A DNA stretch of 64,000 nucleotides from contig NZ_CP152376.1 of assembly GCF_038784515.1 (NCBI RefSeq), positions 3,348,001 to 3,412,000 on the forward strand, in the 5' to 3' direction. Each line of letters starts with the position of its first letter. Position 1 is the stretch's first letter. The position numbers and the translations under genes were made by a program. Below are positions 1 through 10,855 of this stretch, piece by piece. The stretch is from Rhodoferax sp. GW822-FHT02A01. Lineage in GTDB: Bacteria > Pseudomonadota > Gammaproteobacteria > Burkholderiales > Burkholderiaceae_C. Below the pieces are notes generated by a model. The model was not told the DNA's origin. It saw only the letters and a list, made by a program, of their open reading frames with translations, and searched no databases.

Positions 1-483
1 CACCCCAAGATGCAGATCCCCGCGGACACGCAGGAGTTCGCCATCAACGCCTCCAACAGCCGCTTCTGGGAGCCGCCCGTCAAGCGCTATGTGGACGAGT
101 GTCTGGCCGGCAAGACCGGCCCGCGCGACAAGGACTTCAACATGCGCTGGATTGCCAGCATGGTGGCCGAGGCGCACCGCATCCTGATGCGCGGCGGCGT
201 GTTCCTCTATCCGCGCGACACCAAGGACGCGGCCAAGCCCGGCCGCCTGCGCCTGCTCTACGAGGCCAACCCAATCGGCATGGTGATGGAGCAGGCCGGT
301 GGCCGCGCCAGCACGGGCGTCGGGCCGGTGCTGCAGGTTGAGCCCATTGGTCTGCACCAGCGCATCGGCCTGGTGTTCGGCTCGCGCAACGAGGTGGAGC
401 GCATCGAGCGTTACCACGCTGAGCCCGTCCGCAAAGACCTGGCCAACCCACTGTTTGCCGAACGCAGCCTGTTCCGCGACTGA
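1..483 (+). CDS. cbbF: Fructose-1,6-bisphosphatase class I, C-terminal part
   Basis: The frame is open from the first base, so the gene starts outside the window; about 160 C-terminal residues are visible. The sequence carries the sugar-phosphatase signatures of class I FBPase: the segment around WEPPVKRYV, the [10 protein letters not shown] stretch, and the [17 protein letters not shown] motif that contributes metal and substrate contacts. The enzyme removes the 1-phosphate of fructose 1,6-bisphosphate in the regenerative Calvin cycle or gluconeogenesis. Phosphoribulokinase follows 30 bases later and other Calvin genes after that, which supports the cbbF name over a housekeeping fbp. The apparent internal ATG at position 10 is not the true start. 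Confidence 0.93.
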   Translation, partial: HPKMQIPADTQEFAINASNSRFWEPPVKRYVDECLAGKTGPRDKDFNMRWIASMVAEAHRILMRGGVFLYPRDTKDAAKPGRLRLLYEANPIGMVMEQAGGRASTGVGPVLQVEPIGLHQRIGLVFGSRNEVERIERYHAEPVRKDLANPLFAERSLFRD

Positions 484-513
484 AACGAATTCACAACTTG
501 AGGAGAGCAACCC

Positions 514-1383
514 ATGTCCGAGCGGCATCCCATCATTGCCATCACTGGCTCCAGCGGGGCGGGCACCACGTCGGTGACCCGTACCTTCGAGAACATCTTC
601 CGCCGCGAGAAGGTCAACGCCACCATCATCGAAGGCGACAGCTTCCACCGCTATGACCGCCAGGAGATGAAGGTGCGCCTGGCCGAGGCCGAGAAAAAAG
701 GCAACAAGAACTTCAGCCACTTCGGCCCCGAGAACAACCTCTTCCCCGAGCTGGAAGCCCTGTTCGCCAACTATGCGCTCACCGGCACCGGCAAGCGCCG
801 CAAGTACCTGCACGACCCGGAGGAGGCAGCGCCGTACCAGCAGGAGCCCGGCACCTTCACGCCCTGGGAAGACGTGCCCGCCAACACCGACCTGCTGTTC
901 TACGAAGGCCTGCACGGCGCGGTGGTCACGCCCGAGGTCAACATCGCGCAGCACCCGGACCTACTCATCGGCGTGGTGCCGGTGATCAACCTGGAGTGGA
1001 TACAGAAGCTCTGGCGCGACAAGTCCAAGCGCGGCTATAGCACCGAGGCGGTGACCGACACCATCCTGCGCCGCATGCCCGACTACGTGAACTACATCTG
1101 CCCGCAGTTCATGCACACGCATGTGAACTTCCAGCGGGTGCCCATGGTGGACACCAGCAACCCCTTCATTGCGCGTGACATTCCCTCGCCTGACGAGAGC
1201 ATGGTGGTGATCCGCTTTGCGCAGCCCAAGGGCATCGACTTCCAGTACCTGCGCAGCATGGTGGACGGCAGCTTCATGAGCCGTGCCAACACCATCGTCG
1301 TGCCCGGCGGCAAGATGGAGCTGGCCATGCAGTTGATCTTCACGCCCTTCATCTGGCGCATGATGGAAAGGAAGAAACGCTAA
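514..1383 (+). CDS. cbbP: Phosphoribulokinase
   Basis: This 289-residue protein matches the length of proteobacterial class I phosphoribulokinase. A P-loop GSSGAGTT sits at residues 12-19, followed by the [10 protein letters not shown] substrate segment. The enzyme phosphorylates ribulose 5-phosphate to ribulose 1,5-bisphosphate with ATP, the reaction that feeds RuBisCO, so it marks the operon as autotrophic. The start is supported by a good ribosome site (GAGGAGA) about 7 bases upstream. It lies between cbbF and cbbT in the same direction. No cbbLS genes are visible and would be expected to the left of the window or elsewhere. Confidence 0.97.
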   Translation: MSERHPIIAITGSSGAGTTSVTRTFENIFRREKVNATIIEGDSFHRYDRQEMKVRLAEAEKKGNKNFSHFGPENNLFPELEALFANYALTGTGKRRKYLHDPEEAAPYQQEPGTFTPWEDVPANTDLLFYEGLHGAVVTPEVNIAQHPDLLIGVVPVINLEWIQKLWRDKSKRGYSTEAVTDTILRRMPDYVNYICPQFMHTHVNFQRVPMVDTSNPFIARDIPSPDESMVVIRFAQPKGIDFQYLRSMVDGSFMSRANTIVVPGGKMELAMQLIFTPFIWRMMERKKR

Positions 1384-1433
1384 CCCCCGTCCGGGCTCAC
1401 TGCGTGTAGCCCGTTCCCCCCTTGCAGGGGGCA

Positions 1434-1468
1434 ATACCGGCGGACCGGCGAAGCCGGTTCCGCGGTAT
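1434..1468. repeat. Imperfect palindrome between cbbP and cbbT
   Basis: Two 16-base arms (1434-1449 and 1453-1468) flank a GAA loop and match except for small shifts, giving a very stable GC-rich hairpin. A second short hairpin, CCCCC/GGGGG, sits just before it near 1415-1430. No T run follows, so it is more likely a REP-like intergenic element or mRNA-processing structure than a classic terminator. It may set the ratio of cbbFP to cbbTZA transcript; that role is inference. Confidence 0.6.
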
Positions 1469-1534
1469 TCCTGGACAAGACACAGCGCTCGCAGCGTGCT
1501 TCTCTCTCACTTGATTTTTTGTATGCATCAAACT

Positions 1535-3540
<2,006 letters not shown>

Positions 3541-3544
<4 letters not shown>

Positions 3545-4212
3545 GCGCCTTCGACCTCATCCTCTTCGATCTGGACGGCACGCTGATCGAGACCGCGCCC
3601 GAAATCTGCGATGCGGTCAACGACACGCTGCGCCAGACCGGGCGGGCACCGGTGACGCAGCAGCAGGTCAACGACTGGATAGGGCAGGGCACCCGCGAGC
3701 TGCTGGTGCAGGCACTGGCGTTTTCCAACCAGGTCCATGCCGAGACGGTGCGCGCCAGTGCGGGCTTTGCCGACATTGCGGCCATCTTCAACCGGCATTA
3801 CCAGCAGCGCTGCGGCACCCGCAGCCGACTGTACCCACAGGTGCGCGAGACGCTGGTGGAGCTGCGCGTGCGCGGCGTGAAGACGGCGGTGGTGACCAAC
3901 AAGGAAGGCCGCTACACCGACATCGTGCTCAAGGCCCATGCGCTGGACAGTCTGCTGGACATGGTGGTGAGTGGTGACACGTTGCCCGTCAAGAAACCCG
4001 ACCCGGCGGGCGTTGCGCTGTGCCTGCAGACGCTGGGCGTCCGTGCCGAACGTGCGCTGTTCGTGGGCGACTCCAGCATCGACGTGGCCACCGCCCGCAA
4101 CGCCGGGGTGCAGGTATGGGCCTTGCCCTATGGCTACAACATGGGCCAACCCATTGCCGCCAACCTGCCGGACCGCGTCATTGCCGACTGCTCGGCGCTG
4201 CTGGCTGGCTAG
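3541..4212 (+). CDS. cbbZ: Phosphoglycolate phosphatase
   Basis: A HAD-superfamily hydrolase of 223 residues. The nucleophile motif FDLDGT is near residue 9, and the C-terminal metal motif [14 protein letters not shown] is present. In cbb operons this enzyme (CbbZ/Gph) dephosphorylates 2-phosphoglycolate made by RuBisCO oxygenation, starting photorespiratory salvage. The start codon overlaps the transketolase stop (ATGA), a sign of translational coupling. Substrate assignment rests on operon context, since HAD phosphatases of this size also act on other small phosphates. Confidence 0.93.
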
Positions 4213-4254
4213 CCGCAGCACCACTTTCATTTTTCAAAACTGAGGAGAATTTTC

Positions 4255-5292
4255 ATGGCCCTTGTGTCACTGCGTCAGGTGCTGGACCACGCTGCCGAAT
4301 ACGGCTACGGCGTGCCCGCCTTCAACGTCAACAACCTGGAGCAAATCCAGGCCATCATGGAGGCGGCGCAGGCCACCGACAGCCCGGTCATCCTGCAAGC
4401 CTCTGCCGGTGCGCGCAAGTACGCGGGCGAGAGCTATCTGCGCCACATGGTGCTGGCCGCGGTGGAGGCGCACCCGGACATTCCGGTGGTGCTGCACCAG
4501 GACCATGGCGCCAGCACCGCGGTGTGCATGCAAGCCATACGCTCGGGCTTTACCAGCGTGATGATGGACGGATCGCTCAAGGAAGACGCCAAGACACCGT
4601 CCGACTACCAGTACAACTTAGACGTGACACGCGAGGTCTGCCGTCTGGCCCACAGCATCGGCGTGTCGGTGGAAGGCGAGCTGGGCTGCCTGGGCAGCCT
4701 GGAAACCGGCGCTGCAGGAGAGGAAGACGGCTCCGGCGCTGAAGGGCACCTCACCCACGACATGATGCTGACCGACCCGGTGCAGGCCAAGGACTTTGTG
4801 CGCCAGACCGGTGTCGATGCGCTGGCCATTGCCATAGGCACCAGCCACGGTGCCTACAAGTTCACCCGCAAGCCCACCGGCGACATCCTGGCCATAGACC
4901 GCATCGCCGCCATCCATGCGCAAATACCGAATACGCACCTGGTGATGCACGGCTCCAGCAGCGTGCCGCAGGAGTGGCTGGCCATCATCCGCACCTATGG
5001 TGGCGACATCAAGGAAACCTACGGCGTGCCGGTAGAGGAAATCCAGCGCGGCATCCAGAGCGGTGTGCGCAAGGTCAACATAGACACCGATATTCGCCTG
5101 GCCATGACCGGCGCCATGCGCCAGGCCTTTGCCCAGCAACCGTCCGAGTTCGACCCGCGCAAGGCGCTGATCGCCGCACGCAAGGCTGCACAGGGCATCT
5201 GCCAGAGCCGCTTCGAGGCTTTTGGTTGTGCAGGGCGGGCCAGCAAGATCAAGCCGGTGAGTCTGGACGCGATGGTGCGGCGCTACGCCTGA
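4255..5292 (+). CDS. cbbA: Fructose/sedoheptulose-bisphosphate aldolase, class II
   Basis: Class II, metal-dependent aldolase of 345 residues, of the Calvin-cycle subtype. Zinc-site and catalytic motifs are visible: HQDHGAST, the DGSLKED catalytic loop, [30 protein letters not shown] and [11 protein letters not shown]. It joins dihydroxyacetone phosphate with glyceraldehyde 3-phosphate or erythrose 4-phosphate. A ribosome site GAGGAGA lies 8 bases before the ATG. It ends the visible cbb operon. The cbbG and cbbK genes found in the R. eutropha operon are absent between cbbZ and cbbA. Confidence 0.96.
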   Translation: MALVSLRQVLDHAAEYGYGVPAFNVNNLEQIQAIMEAAQATDSPVILQASAGARKYAGESYLRHMVLAAVEAHPDIPVVLHQDHGASTAVCMQAIRSGFTSVMMDGSLKEDAKTPSDYQYNLDVTREVCRLAHSIGVSVEGELGCLGSLETGAAGEEDGSGAEGHLTHDMMLTDPVQAKDFVRQTGVDALAIAIGTSHGAYKFTRKPTGDILAIDRIAAIHAQIPNTHLVMHGSSSVPQEWLAIIRTYGGDIKETYGVPVEEIQRGIQSGVRKVNIDTDIRLAMTGAMRQAFAQQPSEFDPRKALIAARKAAQGICQSRFEAFGCAGRASKIKPVSLDAMVRRYA

Positions 5293-5536
5293 GGCGCGAG
5301 TTCTGTGACTCGGGGTTTCAGCATCCGCTTCATAAGGAGTTTGGGGAAGTCGTGAAGGTGTGTGGTGACGACGTACGCCTGACATTCAGTTACGTGTTGA
5401 AAATTAAGATGCGCTGCTATTTCAACTATGGGCTGGTAGCGGTCTTTGTCGAACCTCCAAAGCAGACACTCAATAGAGACTTAAAGTTTGAATTCGGGGG
5501 CCGCCAGCTGTGGTACGTTGGAATGCTATTTAGCTA

Positions 5537-5974
5537 TCATTTTGGCCTAAAGGTGAACACTTGTTGAGTTCGCACCCGTACAGGAATGCCATTCTTAAGC
5601 GCCGGCGAAAATTTCCATCTCATTACTGAATCAAGGACCACTGCGGCAAGCTCCGGCGGCGGTGCGCCCAACACTATCGGATCGCAAATAGACCCATTAA
5701 CATCGATAATAAACCGTATACGGACGCTTGCATCCGTTTTGAGATCTCGTTGGCTTATTGGGTATCCGGGTAGGTGAGATTCCAATAGCTTCGGGGGAAC
5801 ATCGAATCCTTCGGAAGCAAAAGGTTGTTCTGAATCAATGATCTCCGCGTGATGTAGTTCCGCGTCACTTTTGTTTTGAAGAGCGCCAGTCCTACCAATT
5901 TGATATCTAGACGAATCTGATGCGCATCCGCATGCAAGTGCTACCGTAATGAAGGATGCGATAACTATTTTCAT
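5537..5974 (-). CDS. Small TonB-C-domain protein, probable lipoprotein
   Basis: A protein of 145 residues starting MKIVIASF, with a short hydrophobic N-terminal segment ending in a CGC pair, which suggests export and possibly lipidation. Residues 75-145 resemble the TonB C-terminal/energy-transducer fold: a PGYPISQRDL start, a V-RIRFIIDVNG strand, a PELAAVVLDSVMRWKFSPA helix, and a final VRTQQVFTFRP strand. No proline-rich spacer or inner-membrane helix typical of true TonB is present, so the role is unknown. The frame is open upstream to 6418, but the signal-peptide-like start and an attC-like hairpin just upstream favour 5974. It is the last of several minus-strand small genes in lower-GC DNA. 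Confidence 0.7.
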   Translation of the reverse strand: MKIVIASFITVALACGCASDSSRYQIGRTGALQNKSDAELHHAEIIDSEQPFASEGFDVPPKLLESHLPGYPISQRDLKTDASVRIRFIIDVNGSICDPIVLGAPPPELAAVVLDSVMRWKFSPALKNGIPVRVRTQQVFTFRPK

Positions 5975-5978
5975 GAAG

Positions 5979-6062
5979 GCTAATGTTTGACGTGAGGAGC
6001 CGCGAAGGGAATCTACAAGCACAGCTTGTAGGCGATCCCTCTCGGCGGAATTGTTGGGTGGC
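5979..6062 (-). repeat. attC-like hairpin upstream of the TonB-C gene
   Basis: An imperfect palindrome of cassette-recombination-site type. The core is a perfect 8-bp stem (6013-6020 with 6024-6031) around a 3-base loop. It is extended by a second imperfect stem pairing 5999-6010 with 6036-6046, with unpaired bases. At one edge the + strand reads GTTGGGT (6053-6059), matching the integron core consensus GTTRRRY. The opposite edge (GGCTAAT, 5979-5985) fits RYYYAAC only poorly. This looks like a degraded attC. No integrase IntI is in the window, so the call is tentative. Confidence 0.4.
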
Positions 6063-6368
6063 GGGCAACTTTGAGATTGGATTTTCATTCTTTGTATGAG
6101 CAAGCGAACCGGATTCACTTGGAGGAAATTCAAAAACCCATCGCTCCATTCCGCCTGCCTCGCTAGCTGCAAATAGCTTATTTTTGCGTGAATATCAGGA
6201 ATCGCGGCGAACCGGCGGTACACCTTCATTGACATTTTTCCATCGGCAGCGGGCTGGAAGCCGACTTTGCCGGCGTCCAAAAGCGGTCGTTGGCCTGCAA
6301 GGTCAGAGGGCCTGGGAAACAAAATGTGGATTGCCGGACGTGACCCATCACCAGTTTGCAGGCGTCCT
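6062..6368. other. Gene-free stretch inside the accessory region
   Basis: About 300 bases without a convincing gene. A minus-strand frame is open across it and joins the TonB-C gene, but its composition is unlike a conserved protein and it runs through the attC-like hairpin. It may be a cassette remnant. Confidence 0.4.
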
Positions 6369-6734
6369 CTAGAGCATGCGCGCTGTTTCAGCCAAGAACT
6401 CATGACAGCCAGTTTCATCTATGAAGATTCGAAAGTGGTGTAAATGCGCATAGGCTTTCGTCGAAGACTTGTCAGCTTTAAGGTGCGCCGCCAATTCCTT
6501 ACTATTTGGAACCTCTGCAACTTTGAAATAGAAGCCGGAAATCCAGTCGGAATCGCATGCGTACAACGCTGTGTAGCGATGCCAACGCACTCTTGTGAAT
6601 TTGATACAAATCGGTGGCATTCCGAAGACGTGCAAGGTCAATTCCGCGTCGCCATTCGCCATGCTTAGTTCGCAGCGCTCGTATTCACCAGTGTCGAAGG
6701 GTGGCAACTCAATGGGAATAGAGGAATTTGTCAT
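6369..6734 (-). CDS. Hypothetical protein (121 aa) in cassette-like region
   Basis: A small, soluble-looking protein with no signal peptide or membrane segment. It has a mixed composition, with an N-terminal acidic stretch and aromatic residues spread along the chain (WHRYTALYACDSDWISGFYF). I do not recognise a family. It lies between two other minus-strand small genes in lower-GC sequence and is preceded, 62 bases upstream, by the hairpin-containing 16-mer at 6797-6812. Gene-sized frames separated by related hairpins are what a decayed cassette array would look like. The ATG start has the weak upstream ribosome site GAAGGAC. Confidence 0.5.
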   Translation of the reverse strand: MTNSSIPIELPPFDTGEYERCELSMANGDAELTLHVFGMPPICIKFTRVRWHRYTALYACDSDWISGFYFKVAEVPNSKELAAHLKADKSSTKAYAHLHHFRIFIDETGCHEFLAETARML

Positions 6735-6796
6735 CTGTCCTTCTCAATATGTCTCAATGGAAGACGGTCGCGGTCATGCAGGCAGTTACTTTAGAA

Positions 6797-6812
6797 GACC
6801 GCTTTCGCGGCG
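6797..6812. repeat. 16-base repeat with hairpin, copy 1
   Basis: Sequence GACCGCTTTCGCGGCG, identical to 7218-7233. It contains the CCGC-TTTC-GCGG stem-loop. This copy sits between the 114-aa and 121-aa minus-strand genes; on the minus strand TTCTAAC, close to the RYYYAAC cassette core, lies about 15 bases before it. Confidence 0.55.
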
Positions 6813-6830
6813 TAGATGAAGTTGTTAGAA

Positions 6831-7175
6831 CTAGGCATGCTGAAAGAATTCGAGCATAGATTCAAGGTAAGTCCGAGCGTCAGAGTCCTCCATGAAGCCG
6901 TCAAAGTGCGCATGCGAGCCCCAAAGCTCGGCAACTTCCTGGTCTGAACGCTTAAGCAGTTCAGTCAGTTGCTCTCTCAGACGGGACCTTCCTCCAAAAT
7001 CATGACACGAGTAAATGTCGGACCATATCTCAAAATCCGATTTGAATTCAACATAAGCATCTTGGTGGTACCACGAGCCGATGGCATTCTTTAGGGTGCC
7101 AAATTCACCAAGCGAGGAGAGATGGTTTGCCTCCATTTGTATGTGTTGACTCCAATTAATCTGCACTGGATGCAC
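6831..7175 (-). CDS. Hypothetical protein, possibly CdiI-like immunity family
   Basis: Protein of 114 residues, acidic, without signal peptide. The C-terminal half (LREQLTELLKRSDQEVAELW, then a DARTYLESMLEFF segment) resembles small immunity proteins of contact-dependent inhibition systems (CdiI_2-type), in which a helical LL..SDEE...W segment is followed by a DAR-FL...L helix. That likeness is by eye only. No CdiA toxin or CdiB is nearby; orphan immunity genes are common cargo of cassettes and islands. The stop codon lies against the hairpin element at 6797-6812. Confidence 0.5.
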   Translation of the reverse strand: MHPVQINWSQHIQMEANHLSSLGEFGTLKNAIGSWYHQDAYVEFKSDFEIWSDIYSCHDFGGRSRLREQLTELLKRSDQEVAELWGSHAHFDGFMEDSDARTYLESMLEFFQHA

Positions 7176-7217
7176 GTGATTTTAAGATGGCTTGGCTGCC
7201 AGAGGAGCAGCTTGACC

Positions 7218-7233
7218 GACCGCTTTCGCGGCG
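7218..7233. repeat. 16-base repeat with hairpin, copy 2
   Basis: Identical to 6797-6812 (GACCGCTTTCGCGGCG). It lies between the AsmA-like gene and the 114-aa gene. The flanking bases extend the pairing (CGCTTCG with CGAAAGCG on the minus strand, one base bulged). Confidence 0.55.
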
Positions 7234-7247
7234 AAGCGACTGACTAA

Positions 7248-7973
7248 TTAAATCAAAGGGCTGTTCAATTGTTTGAACAGCCCTTTGATGGCATTCCCGG
7301 TTTTTTTCAATGCACTGCCGATTGACGTAACCAAACGTTCAAAACTCAGCGAGGCCTTGAGTCGCAGTTCCAATGCATTGGCAATCTCCTGGCCCAGTTC
7401 ACCAGGCGTAATTCCGCCCTGAGCCTTCCCGAGATCGTGAAGATGCAGGTCAGGAAGTTCTGCCGTAATGGTTTTGTCGCCCGCAAAGGGCGCAGTGGCG
7501 TGGGCCTTGGCATCACTGATGATGAACTCCTGCACGATGAGCTTCTTCCCTTTGGAGTCCTTGGACGGACCCAGGTACTTTGCAATGTTCTTCTGAATCG
7601 CGTCAAAGTTGGTCATCGATTCGCCCTTTTCATAGACTACGTCTGGCGATACAACTTCGATCTTCCGGATGACCACCACGTCTTGAGCCAATGAGGACAG
7701 CTCCACTGCAAGCTCCACTTTGCCTACCTTCAATGCATAGGGTGACCTGTATCCCGCGGGGTTGCCAATCAACAGTCCACTAAGCGAACCCTGCCCATCG
7801 GTTGGCTTGATCTCTACCCGTTCCACCTTCACGGTCGCCCCTGTCATGGCGCTGCCGTAACCGCCAATGGCGCGCTTCACGAGATGGTCTAGATTGCCGT
7901 GCAACCAATAGGCGCTCCCGAGTATGGCCAACAAGATCAGGGCGAATAAGGAGAGGACCGCTTTTTTTTTCAC
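7248..7973 (-). CDS. AsmA/DUF748-like envelope protein
   Basis: 241 residues with an N-terminal membrane anchor (residues 4-24, [20 protein letters not shown]), then a single periplasmic repeat typical of AsmA-like proteins: the [14 protein letters not shown] start, [20 protein letters not shown], a [10 protein letters not shown] turn, then [15 protein letters not shown] and [14 protein letters not shown]. AsmA-type proteins act in lipid transport or outer-membrane homeostasis; the role of this short one is unknown. Translation appears to start at GTG. It follows hoxJ by 37 bases in the same direction and could be the last gene of the hydrogenase transcript. Its final codons form a strong terminator hairpin. 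Confidence 0.75.
   Translation of the reverse strand: MKKKAVLSLFALILLAILGSAYWLHGNLDHLVKRAIGGYGSAMTGATVKVERVEIKPTDGQGSLSGLLIGNPAGYRSPYALKVGKVELAVELSSLAQDVVVIRKIEVVSPDVVYEKGESMTNFDAIQKNIAKYLGPSKDSKGKKLIVQEFIISDAKAHATAPFAGDKTITAELPDLHLHDLGKAQGGITPGELGQEIANALELRLKASLSFERLVTSIGSALKKTGNAIKGLFKQLNSPLI
7254..7287 (-). terminator. Intrinsic terminator overlapping the end of the AsmA-like gene
   Basis: A perfect 15-bp stem (7254-7268 with 7273-7287) with a 4-base loop, followed on the minus strand by the T-rich stretch ATTTAATTAG. It lies inside the last coding codons, so it closes the minus-strand hydrogenase/AsmA transcript while also encoding the protein's C-terminus. Confidence 0.75.
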
Positions 7974-8010
7974 GTTGTGCTTATCGTTTTAATCATTGTG
8001 ATCGGACCCT

Positions 8011-9378
8011 TCACGCCGCCGCAGCCTGCACCCCTTGCACCAACGGCAACGTCACCGTAAACAACGCCCCACCTTGCGGCAAATTCTCCGCGCTGAGCTT
8101 TCCCCCGTGCTGCTCCACGATGCCGTAGCTGATGGACAGCCCCAGGCCTGTGCCTTTGCCCACGCTCTTGGTGGTGAAGAAGGGGTCAAAGATATGCGGC
8201 AGGTGTTCGGGCGCAATGCCGCTGCCGTTGTCGGCAAAGGTGATGTGCACCTGCTCGCCATCGCTGTGCATGTGGATGCTGAGCTGGGCCGGTTTGCCGC
8301 TGCCGGGGGCGCAGGCGTCGTATGCGTTCTGGATCAGGTTCATCATCACCTGCAGCAGTTGGCCGGCGTTGCCGTGCACGTGGCAGTCTTCCTGCTGCTC
8401 CCACTGGATGTCGAACTGCGGGGCCGTGCCTTTCTTGACCCAGTGGATGGCGCGCTCCACCACGTTGCCCACTTCCACCAGCGTGACTTCTTCGGCTGAC
8501 CCGGTGGAGAAACGCTTGAGGCCGTTGACGATGTCGGTGGTGCGCTGCGCGCCTTCGATGGTGCCTTCCATCAGCGAGGGCAGGTCCTGCATCAGGTGGT
8601 CTATGCGCAGGTCCTTTCGCAGCTCCTGTACTTCCGGCGGCAGTTCTAGTTCGTGGACGGCTTCCAGGTAGCGCCCCAGGCGGTTGCCGTAGCGCTGCAG
8701 CACATGCACATTGCTCAGCACAAAGCTGATGGGGTTGTTGAGTTCATGCGCCACGCCAGCCACCAAGCGGCCCAGCGAGGCCATCTTGGCTGAGTGCATG
8801 AGCTGTTGCTGCGCGCGCTTGAGCGCCTCGTGCACCTCACGCAGCTGGTGGTAGGCGCGCTTGAGTTCACCCAACGGGCGGCCCACCATCACATGGCCCA
8901 TGACCTGGCCGCTGCTGCTGTAGCGCGGCGTGCAGTTCATGTCCACCGGCACCATCTGGTTGTGCGCATCGCGCAGGTTGATCTCCACCGTGGCGCCTTC
9001 GGTGGAGCCGGTGCGGCTGGTGCATTCGCGCCAGCGCGCGGCGCTGGTCTCGTCACCCAGCAGTTGCAGCACCGAGGTGCCGCGCAGGCTCTCGTCACTG
9101 CGGCCCACCAGGCGGCAGAAGGCGGCGTTGGTCTCTTCGATCAGGCCATCCTGGTTGCAGGCAATCAGCACGTCGCTCATGGCGGTGAGCAGGCTCATGA
9201 TGAACTGCTGCGACTGCTCCAGCTTGGCGTTCTTGCTCTCCAGCTCGATTTCATCGGCCACCAGCTTGGAGTAGACCTCGTCCATCTTCTGGATCACGTC
9301 CAGCCAGGTGGCCTCGTCCACACCCTCCAGTTCTGCACTGCGGGTGTCCATGAAGGGCGGTGGCACGGAGGTGGACAT
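8011..9378 (-). CDS. hoxJ: H2-signalling sensor histidine kinase HoxJ
   Basis: Soluble histidine kinase of 455 residues without membrane segments. It has an N-terminal coiled-coil-prone segment (about 25-60), a PAS domain (about 60-165), a second helical linker, an H-box [12 protein letters not shown] with the phospho-accepting His near residue 211, and a GHKL ATPase domain with N-box (NLIQNAYDA), [11 protein letters not shown] and [11 protein letters not shown]. In R. eutropha HoxJ is inhibited by binding the H2-loaded regulatory hydrogenase and otherwise modifies HoxA. The order hoxA-hoxB-hoxC-hoxJ seen here is the same. The ATG at 9378 is preferred over a TTG three codons upstream. It starts 12 bases after hoxC. 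Confidence 0.92.
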   Translation of the reverse strand: MSTSVPPPFMDTRSAELEGVDEATWLDVIQKMDEVYSKLVADEIELESKNAKLEQSQQFIMSLLTAMSDVLIACNQDGLIEETNAAFCRLVGRSDESLRGTSVLQLLGDETSAARWRECTSRTGSTEGATVEINLRDAHNQMVPVDMNCTPRYSSSGQVMGHVMVGRPLGELKRAYHQLREVHEALKRAQQQLMHSAKMASLGRLVAGVAHELNNPISFVLSNVHVLQRYGNRLGRYLEAVHELELPPEVQELRKDLRIDHLMQDLPSLMEGTIEGAQRTTDIVNGLKRFSTGSAEEVTLVEVGNVVERAIHWVKKGTAPQFDIQWEQQEDCHVHGNAGQLLQVMMNLIQNAYDACAPGSGKPAQLSIHMHSDGEQVHITFADNGSGIAPEHLPHIFDPFFTTKSVGKGTGLGLSISYGIVEQHGGKLSAENLPQGGALFTVTLPLVQGVQAAAA

Positions 9379-9390
9379 GGTCTGCAAAGT

Positions 9391-10848
9391 TTAGTGAACC
9401 GTGCACACCATGCAAGGGTCGAACGAGCGCACGATGTGCTGCACCGCCACCGGCGTGGTTTCTCCCTCCAGCACCGGCGCGCCCACCAGCGCCTGCTCCA
9501 GCGCACCGGGCGTGCCCGCCGCATCGCGTGGCGAGAAGTTCCAGGTGGTGGGTGCCACGATCTGGTAGCTGGCAATGCGCCCGCCTTGCACCGTCATCCA
9601 ATGGCCCAAGCTGCCGCGCGCGGCTTCGCTCAGGCCCACGCCCGTGCCTTCGCTCGGCAACTGCGCAGGCACGCAAAACGCCTCGCCTGGGCGCAGCTGC
9701 ATCAGCCACTGCTCCATCAACGGCACCACCCGCGCCAGTTCCAGTAACCGCGCCACCACGCGGGTGAACACGGTGCCGCCGTAGCTGCCCACCAGTTCGC
9801 GGACCAGCGGATGCGCACTGGCAAGCTGGCGCGCGATTGCGCCGGTCTCCAGAACGGCACCATCCAGACGCGGCGCCTTGTTCCAGGTGTAGGCCGCAGG
9901 CTTGTCCGGCTCGGGCTGGGTGATGCCCTGTATGGGGTGGCGCGGGCCGCCGCTGTCGGACAGCCAGGCGTGGGTGGCGTCTTCGCGTATGGCCTGTGCA
10001 TCCACTGCGTTCAGGGTCTGCGTGGCCGCATGCCACACGCCCGGCGCGAAGGCGAAGCCCGCACCGGGTTGCGGATAGGCACCGTAGCTGAGGTAGCGCC
10101 CCGGCCCCGGGCCCAGGTGGCGCAGCCCGGTGTCCTGCGCTAATGTGAGAAACATGCGCAGGTCGCCCTTGAGCGGGTCTTCTGCCAGCCAGCGCAGCAG
10201 GGCGGCTTCGCTGTCCAGGCTGCTGATGAATTCCAGCGGCGCGGCAAACAGCTGCGACTCCAGAAAGCCACGGAACTCGCGCACCTTGGCCAACAGGCGT
10301 ATGCGCTCGGCCGCATCCACCGCGCGGGTGGAGCCGCCGGGCTCTATGCACTGGGTGTGCGGCCATTTGCCCGCCAGCGTGCCCAGCAGGGTGAACCAGC
10401 GCTGGCGCGCTGCCGTGGCGGCGCGGGTCTGGCTGCCGGTCTGCGGCGCAAAGCGGGCCACCGCCTCGCCATGCCAGGCGTGCCGCGCGTAGCTAGCATG
10501 GGTGAAGTCCGGCATGAAGAACACATAGAAGTGCATCAGGTGGTCGGCCAGGTTCTCGGTAGCCAGGATGAAGTTGGTCACGATCTGCCCGTTGGGTGGC
10601 ACCTCGATGCTGCCCAGGTCCGCCAGCGCACGCGCGGCGGCCACCGACTGCGACACCGAGCAGATGCCGCAGATGCGCGGCACGAACACCAGCGCGTCGT
10701 GCGGCTGCTTGTCCTGCAGGATCTGCTCGAAGCCGCGGTACATGGTGGAGTTCACGTGCGCGCTGGCCACGCGGCCCTGCTGCACATCCAACGTGACTTC
10801 CAGATCGCCTTCGACGCGATTGAACGGACCGACCAGCAAACGGGGCAT
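9391..10848 (-). CDS. hoxC: Regulatory [NiFe] hydrogenase, large subunit
   Basis: 485 residues carrying the NiFe-site cysteines: RICGICS (Cys60 and Cys63) near the N-terminus and DPCMVCTVH at the very C-terminus. The protein ends exactly at the His that is the cleavage point in energy-conserving hydrogenases. It therefore lacks the C-terminal peptide removed by a maturation protease, a known trait of H2-sensing HoxC/HupV subunits. It pairs with HoxB to form the H2 sensor that talks to HoxJ. It follows hoxB by 7 bases. Confidence 0.95.
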   Translation of the reverse strand: MPRLLVGPFNRVEGDLEVTLDVQQGRVASAHVNSTMYRGFEQILQDKQPHDALVFVPRICGICSVSQSVAAARALADLGSIEVPPNGQIVTNFILATENLADHLMHFYVFFMPDFTHASYARHAWHGEAVARFAPQTGSQTRAATAARQRWFTLLGTLAGKWPHTQCIEPGGSTRAVDAAERIRLLAKVREFRGFLESQLFAAPLEFISSLDSEAALLRWLAEDPLKGDLRMFLTLAQDTGLRHLGPGPGRYLSYGAYPQPGAGFAFAPGVWHAATQTLNAVDAQAIREDATHAWLSDSGGPRHPIQGITQPEPDKPAAYTWNKAPRLDGAVLETGAIARQLASAHPLVRELVGSYGGTVFTRVVARLLELARVVPLMEQWLMQLRPGEAFCVPAQLPSEGTGVGLSEAARGSLGHWMTVQGGRIASYQIVAPTTWNFSPRDAAGTPGALEQALVGAPVLEGETTPVAVQHIVRSFDPCMVCTVH

Positions 10849-10855
10849 GGGCTCT

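Noticed and set aside
1415..1468. Rho-independent terminator between cbbP and cbbT
   Set aside because: The hairpins are strong but no T run follows, and cbbTZA appear to belong to the same operon.
5975..6418. N-terminal extension of the TonB-C protein (293-residue form)
   Set aside because: The extension runs through the attC-like hairpin, while a signal-peptide-like start exists at 5974.
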